A stretch of 64,000 nt of DNA from Ascarosepion bandense (GCA_037127315.1 JBBBDQ010000750.1:2367001-2431000), one strand, 5' to 3'. Positions 31,279 to 42,255 are shown, counted from the first letter of the stretch. Made by a program: numbers and translations. The notes: generated by a model from the sequence alone, not told the origin.

Positions 31279-32040
31279 GTATGAGTGTACCGTCTTTTGC
31301 TTTTATACATCCTGTTGCTGAGCTGGTCTTTTGTCCTGTTAGTTCCTTTATTCTTTTTATATATATCATTATTATCTGTAGTGCTCAGTCGCTCTACTTC
31401 GGCGCAATTGTCGTTGTAATATATACTAGTTTGAATTAAACCTCTTCAGGAGTATCATTCCCTCTGGTTTTTCAGTTAGGCTTTCAATCTGCTACTTCAC
31501 TTAAATTCGAACGGCCCTATTTTTTAAATTCAAGTTAGCATTTAAATAATTTTAGTTTGGGACTAATTTGTTATACATACCAATTTGAATTAAAAAAAAC
31601 AAAAAGGAAATTAATACTGAGCATCAGAAAGAGACAACTGAAGTTCCTGGGACATGCAATGAGGAAGGAGGGGTTGGAGAACCTGATACTAACAGGCCAG
31701 ATAGAAGGAAAAAGAGACAGGGGAAAGCAGCGGATAACATATTTGAAGGGCCTAATCAGGTGGATGATGGAACGAGTGTCACATGTTACAACAGGAGAAC
31801 GCGTGCTAAGAACCACCAGGGATAGGGAGACGTGGAAAGCCATGATCGCCTGCGTCCTGAAAGGACAGAGCACATAGAAAAAGAAGAAGTATGAGTGTAC
31901 GTCTTTTGCTTTTATACATCCTGTTGCTGAGCTGGTTTTTTGTCCTGTTAGTTCCTTTATTTTTATTTTTTATATATATATATATATCACCATTATCTGT
32001 CGTGCTCAGTCTCTCTACTTCGGTACATTTGTTGTTGGAC
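31279..32040. repeat. Duplicated LINE-A linker flanking an inverted LINE-A scrap
   Basis: The stretch from AGTATGAGTGTAC (31279-31420) recurs at 31887-32040. Between the copies lie unknown AT-rich sequence (31421-31595) and a + strand LINE-A 3' end. Confidence 0.85.
31596..31886 (+). pseudogene. LINE-A 3' end, opposite orientation
   Basis: KRKLILSIRKRQLKFLGHAM, RDRGKQRITYLKGLIRWMME and AMIACVLKGQST in a single open frame, ending in an AGAAAAAGAAGAAG tail. The best preserved C-terminus of this family in the window. Confidence 0.92.
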
Positions 32041-32342
32041 CATCCTTCTTTAGCCTATCTGCATTTTCTCCTCATTTCCTTGTGTAGTTTCTTGTATTCC
32101 ACTCCACATCTTAGCATCGTTTTTTGTCTCTATTGTAACTGGTCAAGAATCTCTTGAGTGATTCACTAATTTTTCATTAGAAACATTCTTAATGCGTCCC
32201 ATTTTGAGCTTCCGTTTCCAATTTGTCCTTCGTATTTCGTTTTCACACTGTCCATATACATTTCCTGCTGGTTCGGGTCATCCATGGGTCTATTGTACTG
32301 CAGCCTTAGGGTTGTGTTAGGTTTTACGTTAAAATCCTTCAC

Positions 32343-32945
32343 CACTGAATGCAATAATTTAATAAGGATAAAAAGAGACGCTACGATGGTTAAAAAAATG
32401 ATGATTTACCAATAACCAGCAACACCCACACGAGAAAACAATGCCATGATGAAAAGAGACCTTCCTCAAAATGTTGGCATTGTGACGACTGGCATTAAAC
32501 CCGCTTTTGTCCGTTCAAGTGCAATATTTGTCACCGAAACGAACATAAAGAAGGATTTTGCAATCCAAATTCACACAAAAGGTCAACTGAAAATTCAAAC
32601 CGAAAAATTTTTAAAATTAGCCAATTCGACTAGGGAACAAAATGAAAAGACATGTATCTGAAACAGATTGTATAGCAATAAGCACATCTGGAAAGACAAT
32701 TCGTTTAACGGGTGATTTAATTTGCAATGTTTCCTTTTTCCTTCTAAAACAGAAAACTTTCTGATGTGTGTTATGATATCACAGATAATTCAAAATTAAA
32801 TGTAATTGTTTTTCACTGGATAGAACAACGTAACCTTTTTTGAAATTCCTCTCAAGTCTGTGTTCAATTCATTCAACCTCAATTCGGTTTCGGATATTAA
32901 GATTCATTTCAGGGACGAACTTAAAAATAAGTAGTTTAAAATTTT
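32343..32945 (+). pseudogene. Gypsy-type gag end and protease-region remnant
   Basis: Gag resumes with TECNNLIRIKRDATMV-like residues. Further on, ISTSGKTIRLTGDLICNVSF and, after a frame change, KLNVIVFHWIEQ resemble the segment following the aspartic protease of Gypsy polyproteins, where G.DWIE..L is typical. Broken by several frameshifts. Confidence 0.65.
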
Positions 32946-33059
32946 TGTCTCGAATAAACCGAAAATATTCTATTCACACTTTTCAGCTTTAACATAAAAT
33001 CCGTATTGTTGGATTCGACTTAAAACAAAATAAACGTTACAAAAGTTTATCTTGAGTTA

Positions 33060-33290
33060 CACCTGCAACGATGATATCATCGATTAATGCTGCAAACTTC
33101 ATCTTCAGTTGCACCTGCAAGGTTGATGTCATCGGTGAATTCTGCAAAAAATGTTAATCTTGAGTTACACCTGCAACGTTGTTGTCATCGATGAATGCTA
33201 CAACTCCTGTCAATCCGGTCAGTATGGCATCCATTGTCTGCTAGAAAATGGTTGGTGTTGGTTAAATCTGAATAATCCCCATGTGGGTGC
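33060..33290 (-). pseudogene. Gypsy-type RT catalytic region, inverted, with triplicated YxDD block
   Basis: Minus strand: PTIF.QTMDAILTGLTGVV, then FIDD at 33184-33195 followed by NNVAGVTQ. The block is repeated at 33128-33139 (FTDD) and 33076-33087 (LIDD), period 52-56 bp, each followed by AG or VQ.KL-like residues. Orientation is opposite to the gag at 28.1 kb. Non-functional. Confidence 0.75.
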
Positions 33291-33295
33291 TGATA

Positions 33296-34078
33296 GTCTT
33301 CTTCTTCTTCTATGTGCTCTGTCTCTTCAGGACGTAGGCGATCATGGTTCTCCACGTCTCCCTATCCCTTGTGGCTCTTAGTATGTTTGCTCCTGTTACT
33401 CTTGGCAATCCCCGTTCCGTCATCCACCTGATCAGGCCCTGCAAATGTTATCCGCTGCCTTCCTCTGTCTCTCTTTCCTTCTACCTGGCCAGTCAATATC
33501 AGATTCTCCAAGCTCTCCTTCCTCATTGCGTGTCCCGGGAACTTCAGTTGTCTCTTCCTGGTGCTCAGTATTAATTTCCTTTTTGTTGCCATTCTTTCCA
33601 ACACCTCATCGTTGCTTGCATGCTCAGTCAACGATATCCGCAGCATCCTTCTGTAGAACCACATTTCCGCTGCTTCCAGTTTTGTCCTCATTTTCGATGA
33701 TATTGTCCAGCATTCACTGCCGTATTGAAGAACTGACATCACATAGCAATCCAGCACTCGTTTCTTTGTTTCTAGTGAAATTTTCCTGTGTGTTAGTACT
33801 TTACTCAGCTTCTGGAACGCGTCCTTTACAATGCCAATTCGCCTTCAGACCTCTGTGTCGCACTTTCCATCTCCTGTTAGAACACTTCCTAGGAATTTAA
33901 ATTTTTCTACTTGCTTGATTCTGGTATCCCCCACCTGTATTTGGCATTTTGGGTTGCATCTTTTGCTGATGACCATGCATTCCATTTTCTTGAAGTTTAT
34001 TTGTAGTCCTTTTTTGTCACTCTCCACCGCTACCTTTTGTAAGGTCTTGTAGTTTCCTACTGTAAGGAGTCCAAATTC
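33296..34078 (-). pseudogene. LINE-A 3' fragment splitting the Gypsy RT
   Basis: CMVISKRCNPKCQIQVGDTR, FLGSVLTGDGKCDTEV, then LDCYVMSVLQYGSECWTISS and KRKLILSTRKRQLKFPGHAM on the minus strand, ending at the TTC run (33298-33311). Frame changes at about 33840 and 33440. 5'-truncated. Confidence 0.9.
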
Positions 34079-34079
34079 C

Positions 34080-34275
34080 ATTTGAAAAAAACGCATCGGA
34101 AAGACCAACCTTTGGGTATTGGTGTGCATCTAAAGAATCTTCCAACCCGTATTCGGGTTTTTCCATTTGCCCTTTTAACAACTACAATAGGACCTGACCA
34201 TGTGGAGTAATTAAGGGCCTTTCATATACCTTCTTGCTGAAGACGCTGCAGTTCTTTTTCAACCATATTCAGAGC
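34080..34275 (-). pseudogene. Gypsy-type RT N-terminal region, inverted
   Basis: Minus strand: LLYAALNMVEKELQRLQQEG, then SGPIVVVKRANGKTRIRVG and DAHQYPK. This is the start of a Gypsy RT. It and the block at 33060-33290 are in RT order on the minus strand with LINE-A between, so a single RT was inverted or a second element lies on the minus strand. Confidence 0.8.
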
Positions 34276-34279
34276 AGCA

Positions 34280-34771
34280 TAAAGTAATAACATTTTTTGT
34301 CTGAAGATTGAAATTAAGACCAGATTCTAAGCCAGAGTAGCTTTAACTTGTACAGCACCCAATCTTCAAAAACGTCACTCAACTTATTTCAGCATTTGAC
34401 ACAATGAGAGAGTAAGAGAGAAGTAACACAGATCAACATTCGATATCAACACCGACACGCTGAGTGAAAGAGACGCGGCACAGACCAGGATTTGATGTTA
34501 ACAACGACGCGCTGAAATACCACCGACGATCGCTACTACCAAATGTCCATTTCACAATTCTCTCTTCTTGTTGCCTCTTACCAGTCTTTATATATATATA
34601 AATGAATTATTCGTATTTATTTACTCAGTGTTCTATTTTTGTATAACGCTTTGTTTTGCCGTTATAATTTTGAAGTTACTGCACGGTTAACACATTTAGT
34701 TTAGTTCATTCACAATACTCGATGAATAAATATTAATATTTTTTTAAATCAATAAAATTTTATCTTTGAAA
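34280..34771. other. Spacer, CpG-richer patch
   Basis: 34380-34560 has more CpG (GACACGCTGAGTGAAAGAGA and similar) and could be untranslated or LTR sequence of the minus-strand Gypsy piece, but no LTR ends could be fixed. Confidence 0.3.
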
Positions 34772-35093
34772 TCTTAACTTATTTATAAATGAAACTTTGT
34801 GTCTGTGTGTGTGTCTGTGTATCCGTTACCTATAGTCTCCAAAACGGCTGAACCGATTTTCTTGAAAATTTACAGAGTTGTACTATAAGCGTCTGCGAGT
34901 GTTCTTAGCTAGGTTTTGTGTTGAGGTACCCCCGATAAATATCGAAAATCGAAAAAATCGGGTTATAGAAGGAGTGGTCCGGTTTTAATCAAATTTGATA
35001 TACTCATCGACAAAGACATAAGAAACGATATTCAGAAGTTTCAAGGTTGCAGTTCTTACAATAGTGCAGAAAATCGATAATATATACATACAT

Positions 35094-35147
<54 letters not shown>

Positions 35148-35334
35148 GCAAGATGTTTGTGTGTGTGTGTGTGTCTGTTTATCTGTCTGTATGTCCTTAA
35201 TACAAATCCACAATTTTTATCCGATTCTCACCAAACTTCACACAAATATTCTTTAGGCTGAGTCTGAGCTCCAGGACCATGGATTAATTTTAAAGCTTTC
35301 ATTACACCCGAGCAACACCAGACTGTACTGCTAG
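34772..35334 (+). mobile_element. Helitron-like non-autonomous element, copy 2
   Basis: Starts TCTTAACTTATTTATAAATG after an A and ends CTGCTAG before a T. Conserved internal text includes AACGGCTGAACCGATTTTCT and GGGTTATAGAAGGAGTGGTC; a (TA)n at 35096-35144 separates two modules. The 3' hairpin is decayed by one arm change (ACACCAGACTGTA). Confidence 0.8.
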
Positions 35335-35850
35335 TTCTTCAATAACTTGAAAACATAACTTTTGTTATTTCAGTCAAAACTGAATTTATATTTGAAATAG
35401 TTTTAGAAATGCATGGCCGAATTTACGCATAAATCCTCCTGTTTAGTTTAAATGCTAAAATTCGTAACCACAGAACAGGGGGGGGGGGACCTGTTAAGAA
35501 ACAACTAATAATCTTCTCAAATATTTTGACTGCAGGGTTATACTCATTATTAATAATGATGGCAAAGAATTGGTAAAGTTTAACATATGTAGTCGCAAAG
35601 AAAAAAAAATTGTGTCAAAAGGACGGTTTTTCCATTGATGCCAATATTACTCATATTTTTAGAATTTTAATAAAATCAAAGTAAGAAGTTACAACAAAAA
35701 AATAAACACTATTACATTGTTTTAAATAAGTTTATATTTATAAAAATAAGTGAACCAATTCAACATCTGACGAGCTTTTTTTCCTCGGTTCCCTAACCAC
35801 ATGTATTTACCCGTGCTACTTGACGAGCATCAAGGCAATAGAAGAGGCAG
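35335..35850. other. AT-rich spacer
   Basis: Includes a G10 run at 35478-35488. No gene. Confidence 0.4.
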
Positions 35851-35851
35851 T

Positions 35852-36486
35852 TATTTTTTTTTAATCATTTCACCCCAAGCAAGTCATTCCACTGCCACTA
35901 TTGCGCAAGGGGTTATATAAAGGGGAAGGTAAAGAGAAAGGGTGGTTAGATATAGGAAATGTCAGGAGGAGGGTGATAGACGGGTAAGGATACCGAGACT
36001 GAGGGTTGGGTAGATGGGAAGAGTGTTTGAGAAACTGGATGCGAGTTAGTGTGTTAGGAGGTGTCTATTGACCTTACATTTCAACTCCTGGAGATTGTAG
36101 CTGTTGGGGAAGCAATCATGTGGAAGGGAATTCCACAGTCGGGAAGTGCAAGAAAAGAAGCTGTTGGAGTAGAAATTGCGGTTACATTTTATCGGTTTCA
36201 CTGTAAAACGGTGGGACCTAGTTGCTAATCTAGTATCTCGTGCAATTTCGTACCTACGGGGCCCCAGTGATCTAAGTTCATCGGAGCAGAAGCCGTGAAA
36301 GTATTTATAGAAGAGACACAGGGAAGCCACGTCATGCCGGTGAGAGAGAGACTGCAACCGGTCTGCTAAGTCGGTATCGATCACATTACAGACTCTCCAT
36401 TGTATTTTGTCAAGAACGCCGAGGAGAATAGCAGGGGCACCCGACCAGATGTGGCAGCAGTACTCAATGCACGGGCGGATGGTAGA
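35852..36486 (-). pseudogene. LINE-B 3' fragment
   Basis: Minus frame: IDTDLADRLQSLSHRHDVAS, LCLFYKYFHGFCSDELRSLG, RLATRSHRFTVKPIKCNRNF, FYSNSFFSCTSRLWNSLPHD. The longest intact LINE-B C-terminus here (112 codons). 3' end at left (TTAATCATTTCACCCCAAGC). Confidence 0.93.
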
Positions 36487-36501
36487 TTTATTTAACTAAG
36501 T

Positions 36502-36716
36502 TTCTTTTCTCGCACTTCCCGTTTGTGGAATTCCTTTCCGTTTGCTTGCTTCTACAATAGCTACAATCCCCAAAGGTTTCAATTCAGCGTCAATTGCCGT
36601 CTTCTATCTCCTCGATTCCAATCCATCTCTTTTCCTTTCTTCAACATCCCCTGCACCTTGTTTTTTTCTTGCACTGTAACCCCCTGCGCACTAGTGGCGG
36701 TCCGACCTACATAAAA
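36502..36716 (+). pseudogene. LINE-B 3' end, head to head with the previous copy
   Basis: LWNSFPFACFYNSYNPQRFQ on +, then the 3' end CCCTGCGCACTAGTGGCGGT. Only 15 bp separate it from the 5' end of the minus-strand copy. Confidence 0.88.
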
Positions 36717-36879
36717 TAGTTTGCAAACATTTGAATTTATACTTTTGTCTCAAGAATTAACAAAAATTTTAAATACAATTTATTTGTTCCTCTGTGCATT
36801 TATATTTAATAATTTTGTTTTCAATTCTTGAAAAAAAAAGAAAACACATGGCCCAATGAATAAAAGCGTAAGTTTTTTG

Positions 36880-37474
36880 TTTTTTTTTAATCATTTCACC
36901 CCGAGCAAGGCAGAAATGCCACTGATGAGCCGGGGGGCTACATAACTGTAAAAAGATTAATTAGAAAAGAGTGAGGAGTACAAACTAGTTAGAAAGGAGC
37001 AATAGAAAACTGAGAATGCAGGTCCAATGACAGATACATAGGTGGAGAGAAAGGGGAGGATATACGGGGGTGGGGAGGGAGCTAGAGTCCAGTGGTTAAT
37101 TGACATTGCATTTAAATTTCTGGAGGTTGTAGCCATCAGGAAAGCAAGAATATGGGAGCAAGTTCCACAGGCAGGAAGTGCGAGAGAAGAAGCTGCAGGA
37201 GTAGAATTGTCGTCTGCATTTGGCTAACCTAACTGTGAATGGGTGGGACCCAGTTGCCAATCTGGTTGCACGAGTAAACACCTATTGAGGAGGCACCAGT
37301 GACTTAAGTTCGTCCGAGCAGAAGCCATGAAAGTATTTATAGAACAGACAAAGGGAGGCCACATTTCGACGGTGGGGAAGTGGCTGCAGTCGAGCCGCCA
37401 GATCAGTACCTATCACATTACAGACTCTCCTTTGGAGCCTGTTGAGAACACTGAGGAGAACGGCAGGGGCACCT
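36880..37474 (-). pseudogene. LINE-B 3' fragment
   Basis: MFTRATRLATGSHPFTVRLA and RTSCLWNLLPYSCFPDGYNL on the minus strand; more upstream coding reached by frame change to about 37474. Its 5' end abuts repeat P. Confidence 0.9.
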
Positions 37475-37484
37475 GAATCCAGAG

Positions 37485-38000
37485 ACTTACCCTAAAGAGT
37501 TGTGAGTTCAATACCTAGCCAAAGCAGAGGTGAACAAATACTTAGAGAGTTGAGTTACTAAAGAGAAATAACTGACACTGAGATATTCGGAAAAGCACGG
37601 CATGAAGAGCTCAGTTTAAAATGCCAAACACCTGAGGAAGGCCAGAGCATAAAAAGGTCAATATGTTGTAAATATGTCAACAAAGATGAGGACAACAGTC
37701 CAAATGATGTAAATAGTGTAAATAGTTACAGTACCTCATCTCAAAAATACAGACAGGTCCTGAAGAAGGGCAGAATGTAGAATGACTGAAATGTTGTGAA
37801 TATGTCAACAAGAATGAGGACAGCAGTCAGAATGATGTAAATAGTTTAAATAGTTACAATACCTCATCTCAGAAATATAGACAGATCCTGAAGAAGGTCA
37901 CAGTGTAGAATGACTGAAATGTTGTGAATATGTCAACAAGAATGAGGACAGCCATCAGAATGATGTAAATAGTTACTTCAGAAATATAGACAGATAAATA
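37485..38000 (+). repeat. PLE-end repeat P with 128-bp tandem units carrying hammerhead-like cores
   Basis: CCTGARGAAGG occurs at 37631, 37759 and 37887, exactly 128 bp apart. Units 2 and 3 have CTGAAGA, a stem II-like segment and GAAA; in unit 3 GGTCA and TGACT can pair across the loop. After GAAA comes TGTT, a minimal stem III position followed by U. Unit 1 has lost GAAA. The 5' part (37495-37560) resembles 52200-52290 and 6350-6430 (minus). Confidence 0.7.
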
Positions 38001-39442
38001 GAGGTTGTATAAATCCAGTTTCATTATGCTTAGGTTTTATTAAAACTCTAAAAATAATAATAATCCATGTGAAGGGAAAAATTATCTTTTTGCTTTTGAT
38101 AATTCAGCTTTTTGTTGTTGTTACTACAAATGTTAAACTTTGCCGAATATTTTTTCCTTTTCTTGACATTTTGTGATTAAGTTTTACAACATCATACATA
38201 AATTCAAACGCAATGAATAAAGTGTGAAAATAACATCAGATGAAAAATAAAAGCACCTCATACACAAGTGACAATTGTTTTTATTCAAAATAAAAAAAAA
38301 TTTACTGAATACATTGATTGGTCATTAATATTTTTCTTCTATTTGAACTCAAATCTTTATTTAACAAAAAATAGACCAAGTGAAAAAGGCAAATTCTTTT
38401 TACATGCACATCAAGTAGACGTGGCAGATGATTTTGTCAATCTTATTTTACTTTTATTTAGAACAAGCGCATCCGTTTCCCCAACTGGGGACTAAACTGA
38501 CTGTTGAGGGGTGGAGAACTCGATTTTCCAAAGCTATCAATAAAAAATAATAATTATGAGTATTTTAAAAGTGATTAAACTGATTTTCGATTCTCTCCCC
38601 TAATTCCAATATTCAGCAATCAGGTTGGTTGACAACAGGTATTAAACTCACAATTTGATTGGCTGACTCCAATTTATTGCCCATTATATTTATTACTATA
38701 GTAATCATAATAAAGTTGTTGATAATGATTATAGTCCTTTTAAATAAATATTTTTAAAAAAAGGAGCTTAACGCCTCTTGGAAGTCTAAACAGTCTCAGT
38801 TTAAATAAAAGTGCAGTTGGAAAACCATTTCTTTTTGACAAATAATAATTATCAATTACTGCGTGAAGACAGGATCACTTTTGTGAGCAGCAGATATAGA
38901 GTAATGAAAGTAGGAAGATATAGTAACCAGCTTTCCTTTAAAAATAAGGCAACATCAATTCAATGTTTGTGAAAGGCATTTTTGTCCATAACTTTTTATT
39001 TCTTTTAATTGAACATTTTTCACTCGTTGCTACTCTCATTTTGAGTATTGACAGTGAAAGGATACTAGTTATCACATGGCAAGAGAGAGAAAAAAAAAGC
39101 TGTAATGCTTGGACAATTTAGATTCATAGATGTGATTATTGCAGCAGCAGATATTAAGCAAGGAAAAAAAAAACAATTTTCATATTGATAACATCAGTTA
39201 CCTGCCCTTGATGTCATGTTTTAGCCTACATAACCTTTTTTTTTTTTTTTTTTTTTAAATTCATTTTAAAACATTTGCTTTCTGATAAAAATTTGAATCT
39301 ATTTAATGTCATTTAATTACTTCACTTCATAGAAAAATATACAAGGTGTTCAATAAAGTTGCCCAAACCAGTTCATAAACAGAAAATCAATCAATTGCAT
39401 GTTTTTATCTATAATCAGTGTATGTAAATTATTACATTAGGT
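38001..39442. other. AT-rich, low TE density
   Basis: No coding region or element end recognised. Contains a poly-T run at 39235-39257. The frame at 38268-38495 has no similarity I know. Confidence 0.4.
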
Positions 39443-39450
39443 CTGACATG

Positions 39451-39660
39451 CAGAGCTGGATTTATGTTCTTTTGGGGCCCCTGGGATAATGACTGAGACA
39501 GAACCACCAACTTGCCTGCACCCATTTTGAATATTTTTTTACTGATGGTATGTGTTAACGAAATAATAGAATAGCTATCATTTGTCAATAAAAAATATTC
39601 AAGAAATACAACTATTTTACTATTAAAAACAAAATTAGCACATATTTCAACAAAACTGTA

Positions 39661-39692
<32 letters not shown>

Positions 39693-40024
39693 TGATTTTT
39701 TTTATAACCAGCATTATAACAATAAAACAAACCAAAATAAACATGAATTCGTCATAGTGATATCAATTCAGTTAACAAAACAATTTAAGACTTACAAGAT
39801 CTAAAAAACCAAATTATTGATTTATAAAAGTTTGAGGGGCCCGAAGCTGCAGCTTATACTAACCTAAAAGATAATTTGGCCCTGGGGCAAGGCTGCAGCC
39901 CAGACAGACCTAAAAGATAATCCAGCCCTGGGCCTGAGGCTACAAACCATACTAACCTAAAAGATAATCCGGCCCTGGGCCTGATGCTGCAGCCTATACT
40001 GGCCTAAAGGATAATCTGTCCCTG
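39451..40024. mobile_element. hAT-type MITE with perfect 8-bp target duplication
   Basis: Left end CAGAGCTGGATTTATG, right end (reverse complement) CAGGGACAGATTATCC; the flanks are CTGACATG at 39443-39450 and again at 40025-40032. An 8-bp duplication with CAG..CTG short inverted ends is the hAT signature. The right 170 bp is four tandem degenerate copies of the terminal segment ACCTAAAAGATAATCCGGCC. A-run at 39663-39690. No transposase. Confidence 0.87.
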
Positions 40025-40032
40025 CTGACATG

Positions 40033-40825
40033 GTTTGATAACATTTTTAGGAATTATGTTCAAAATTAAAATTGTATGTTCTCATATTAAAAATTTTACT
40101 GACAACAGTAAACTTACAACATAATTTATTTTGAAAAAGTTTTAATTAACAATGGAGGAGAAATTAGTTTGTTAACCTTTGTAGTGTGTGTGTGTGTGTG
40201 TGTGTTCAGTTCTCTGGAGATTCATACCATTAACATCATATGTTTGTTCATTTATCATGAAGTTCACAATCACATGTAAGAAAAAAAAAAAAGAACCCTT
40301 ATTTTTTAAACTTTATTTAAACCCAGTAAAGTAAGAATATATTCATTGTTAAATCACAAAACACAAGTTACAAAACCTGCAATCCAAAACAGGCATCTGC
40401 TTGCAATTATTAAACATGCAACATAACAGGAATGAAGAATAAATATTGATTGTTGATAAACTTGTCCACCGTTACTGCTTTTTTTCCTTCCAATGCATAA
40501 GAAAAGATTTGGAAAAAAAAACTAGAAAAGTTGTACGAGTCAATCAGAATAAATCTTTACTCTTCACTCGTGTTATATTGGGAATGATTTAAACTTAGAA
40601 ATCTATAATTCATACCAAGGTTTTAGAAACCTTATTATACCAGACTTTTTTAAGACAAATAATAATCAGGACCCGGTGCTTGACTATCATTTATTTACCA
40701 GTCACATTTATAAAAAGCAGTAGTGATTAATTGAAAGCTTTTCCATACCCTTATATTAATATTAAAATTCCTGTTGCATAATTTTGTTTCGTCTATCACA
40801 TTCAAGATATCAAGGATGGTGATGG
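40033..40825. other. AT-rich spacer
   Basis: (TG)n at 40187-40205. No gene recognised. Confidence 0.4.
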
Positions 40826-41181
40826 GTGTGCCTTGTGGTGTAATGGCTCAGAATGAGAAATTGAAGAACCAAGTTTGAATTCCATTTGAATTTGTTGCGT
40901 TCACTTACAAGCAAATACTCTTGGGAAAGGTATTAATTCATCTCTTCTTCCTCCAACTATGGGTTAAATAGCAAGACAGATTGGGTTGGTTGGCAACCAG
41001 TCTACCACAGAAAGTAATGGCAGCCTGCTGCAGGAAAATCTTCTGCCCAGGTAGTCATGTCACTTTTGAGACATGATCACCCAAACATGTATCACATATG
41101 GCACTTAACTGATCTGGATAAAAGAATTGAATAGCAGAACAGATTGGGTTCTATAGCCTTGGTTAGCAACCAGTCTACCGC
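40826..41181 (+). mobile_element. Arg-SINE, CpG-decayed, with part of a second tail module
   Basis: Head with box A TGGTGTAATGG and box B AGTTTGAATTC. After CACTTAACTGA at 41102-41112 it continues ATCTGGATAAAAGAATTGAA and restarts a tail module to 41181. CpGs of young copies are replaced by TG/CA almost throughout (for example ATGATCACCCAAACATGTAT). Confidence 0.88.
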
Positions 41182-41744
41182 GTGCTGAGGATAAAGGGGG
41201 TTAGCGTAAGATCAACAACCCTACCTGTGAAAAAAAAAAAGACAAGTTACAGAAGCATTGATGACTTGATCATCAATGGCAAGGGGTTGTTGATGTTCTA
41301 TGTTCTACTGACGGCAATAGAGTCCAAGAAGGTGGGGTGGTGGTGGTGGTGGTTGTTGTTGTTGTTGTTTAAGAAATCTAATTCAATTGTTTCATTAAAA
41401 AATTCATTTTTCTGTTTTTAGCTGCTTAGTAAGCAGGCAATAATTCCCATTTGCCCTAATTGTTCCCAGTAAACAGTAGTCATGCTTGAATAAAAAAGGA
41501 AAAAAAAAAAGTAACAAATGAAAATGATGGTATTTATTAAACTTTTAGGAACAGGTCAACATTACCTTCAGGAAAAGGAACTTATCAGCAGGTTTACAAA
41601 GATGAAAGGTGAAAAATATAGAATTGGCATTTTTAACTTATTTCCCAATAATTCATGCCACTAATCAGTTTATAGGTGTATATTCAGAATATTTATTAGA
41701 CACTATAGTTGACTTGCTGGTTTGCACCTTTTTTTAAAAAAAAA
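41182..41744. other. Spacer with GGT/GTT triplet tract
   Basis: (GGT)n/(GTT)n at 41333-41369. No gene. Confidence 0.4.
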
Positions 41745-41797
41745 ACAAAATCAATTCACCTCAAGCAAGATGATAATTCTACTAAGATGCAAAGAGT
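41745..41797 (-). mobile_element. LINE-B 3' terminus, very short
   Basis: AATTCACCTCAAGCAAGATG is the minus of the usual LINE-B terminus. Only about 50 bp remain before the SINE. Confidence 0.65.
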
Positions 41798-42097
41798 TCA
41801 GTCAGTTAAGTGCCATACATGATATAAGCTTGGGTGATCATGTCTTGAAAGAAACATGACTGACTGAGCAGAAAATTTTCCCACAGTAGGTTGCCATTAC
41901 TTTCTGCAGTAGACTGGTTGCCATCCAAAGCTATAGAACCCAATCTGTCCTGTTACTTTGGAGGAAAAAGAGACAAATTAATACCTTTCTAAAGGGTATT
42001 TGTGCATAAGTGAATGCAACAAATACAACTGGAATTCAAACTCAGTTCACTGATTTCTCATTCTGAGCTAATATCCACTGCACCACAACACACAATG
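41798..42097 (-). mobile_element. Arg-SINE, CpG-decayed
   Basis: Tail CAGTCAGTTAAGTGCC at left, head at right. ATGCAA.G occurs at both edges (41787 and 42096), a likely 8-bp target duplication with one mismatch. Has a deletion in the body and CpG loss like its neighbour at 40.8 kb. Confidence 0.88.
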
Positions 42098-42255
42098 CAA
42101 GGCGTTACTTGGGTTGAAAAAGGATGAGAAGACTTTACATGCAACCAGAAAAATCAATCCTAAACAGGAAATAAGGGATAAACCTCTACTCATGTTCAAA
42201 AAACAGCCGACACATGAATCCATCTACTCCTAAAGACATAACAGATATTGAAGCT

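Larger units (their letters stand above)
28677..32342 (-). mobile_element. LINE-A insertion block inside Gypsy gag
   Basis: Everything between the interrupted gag halves. From right to left on the minus strand: linker region (32342-31887), a + strand LINE-A fragment (31596-31886), repeated linker and RT (31420-30150), then three tandem 3' ends (30145-28677). The RT has NKAAGPDG at about 31107-31130 and the catalytic YADD at 30436-30447; FSRYTK precedes it. Frameshifts and stops are frequent. The endonuclease part is missing. Confidence 0.8.

Noticed and set aside
33445..33900. 151-codon plus-strand frame
   Set aside because: It is antisense to the LINE-A RT C-terminus, whose minus-strand frame has recognised motifs.
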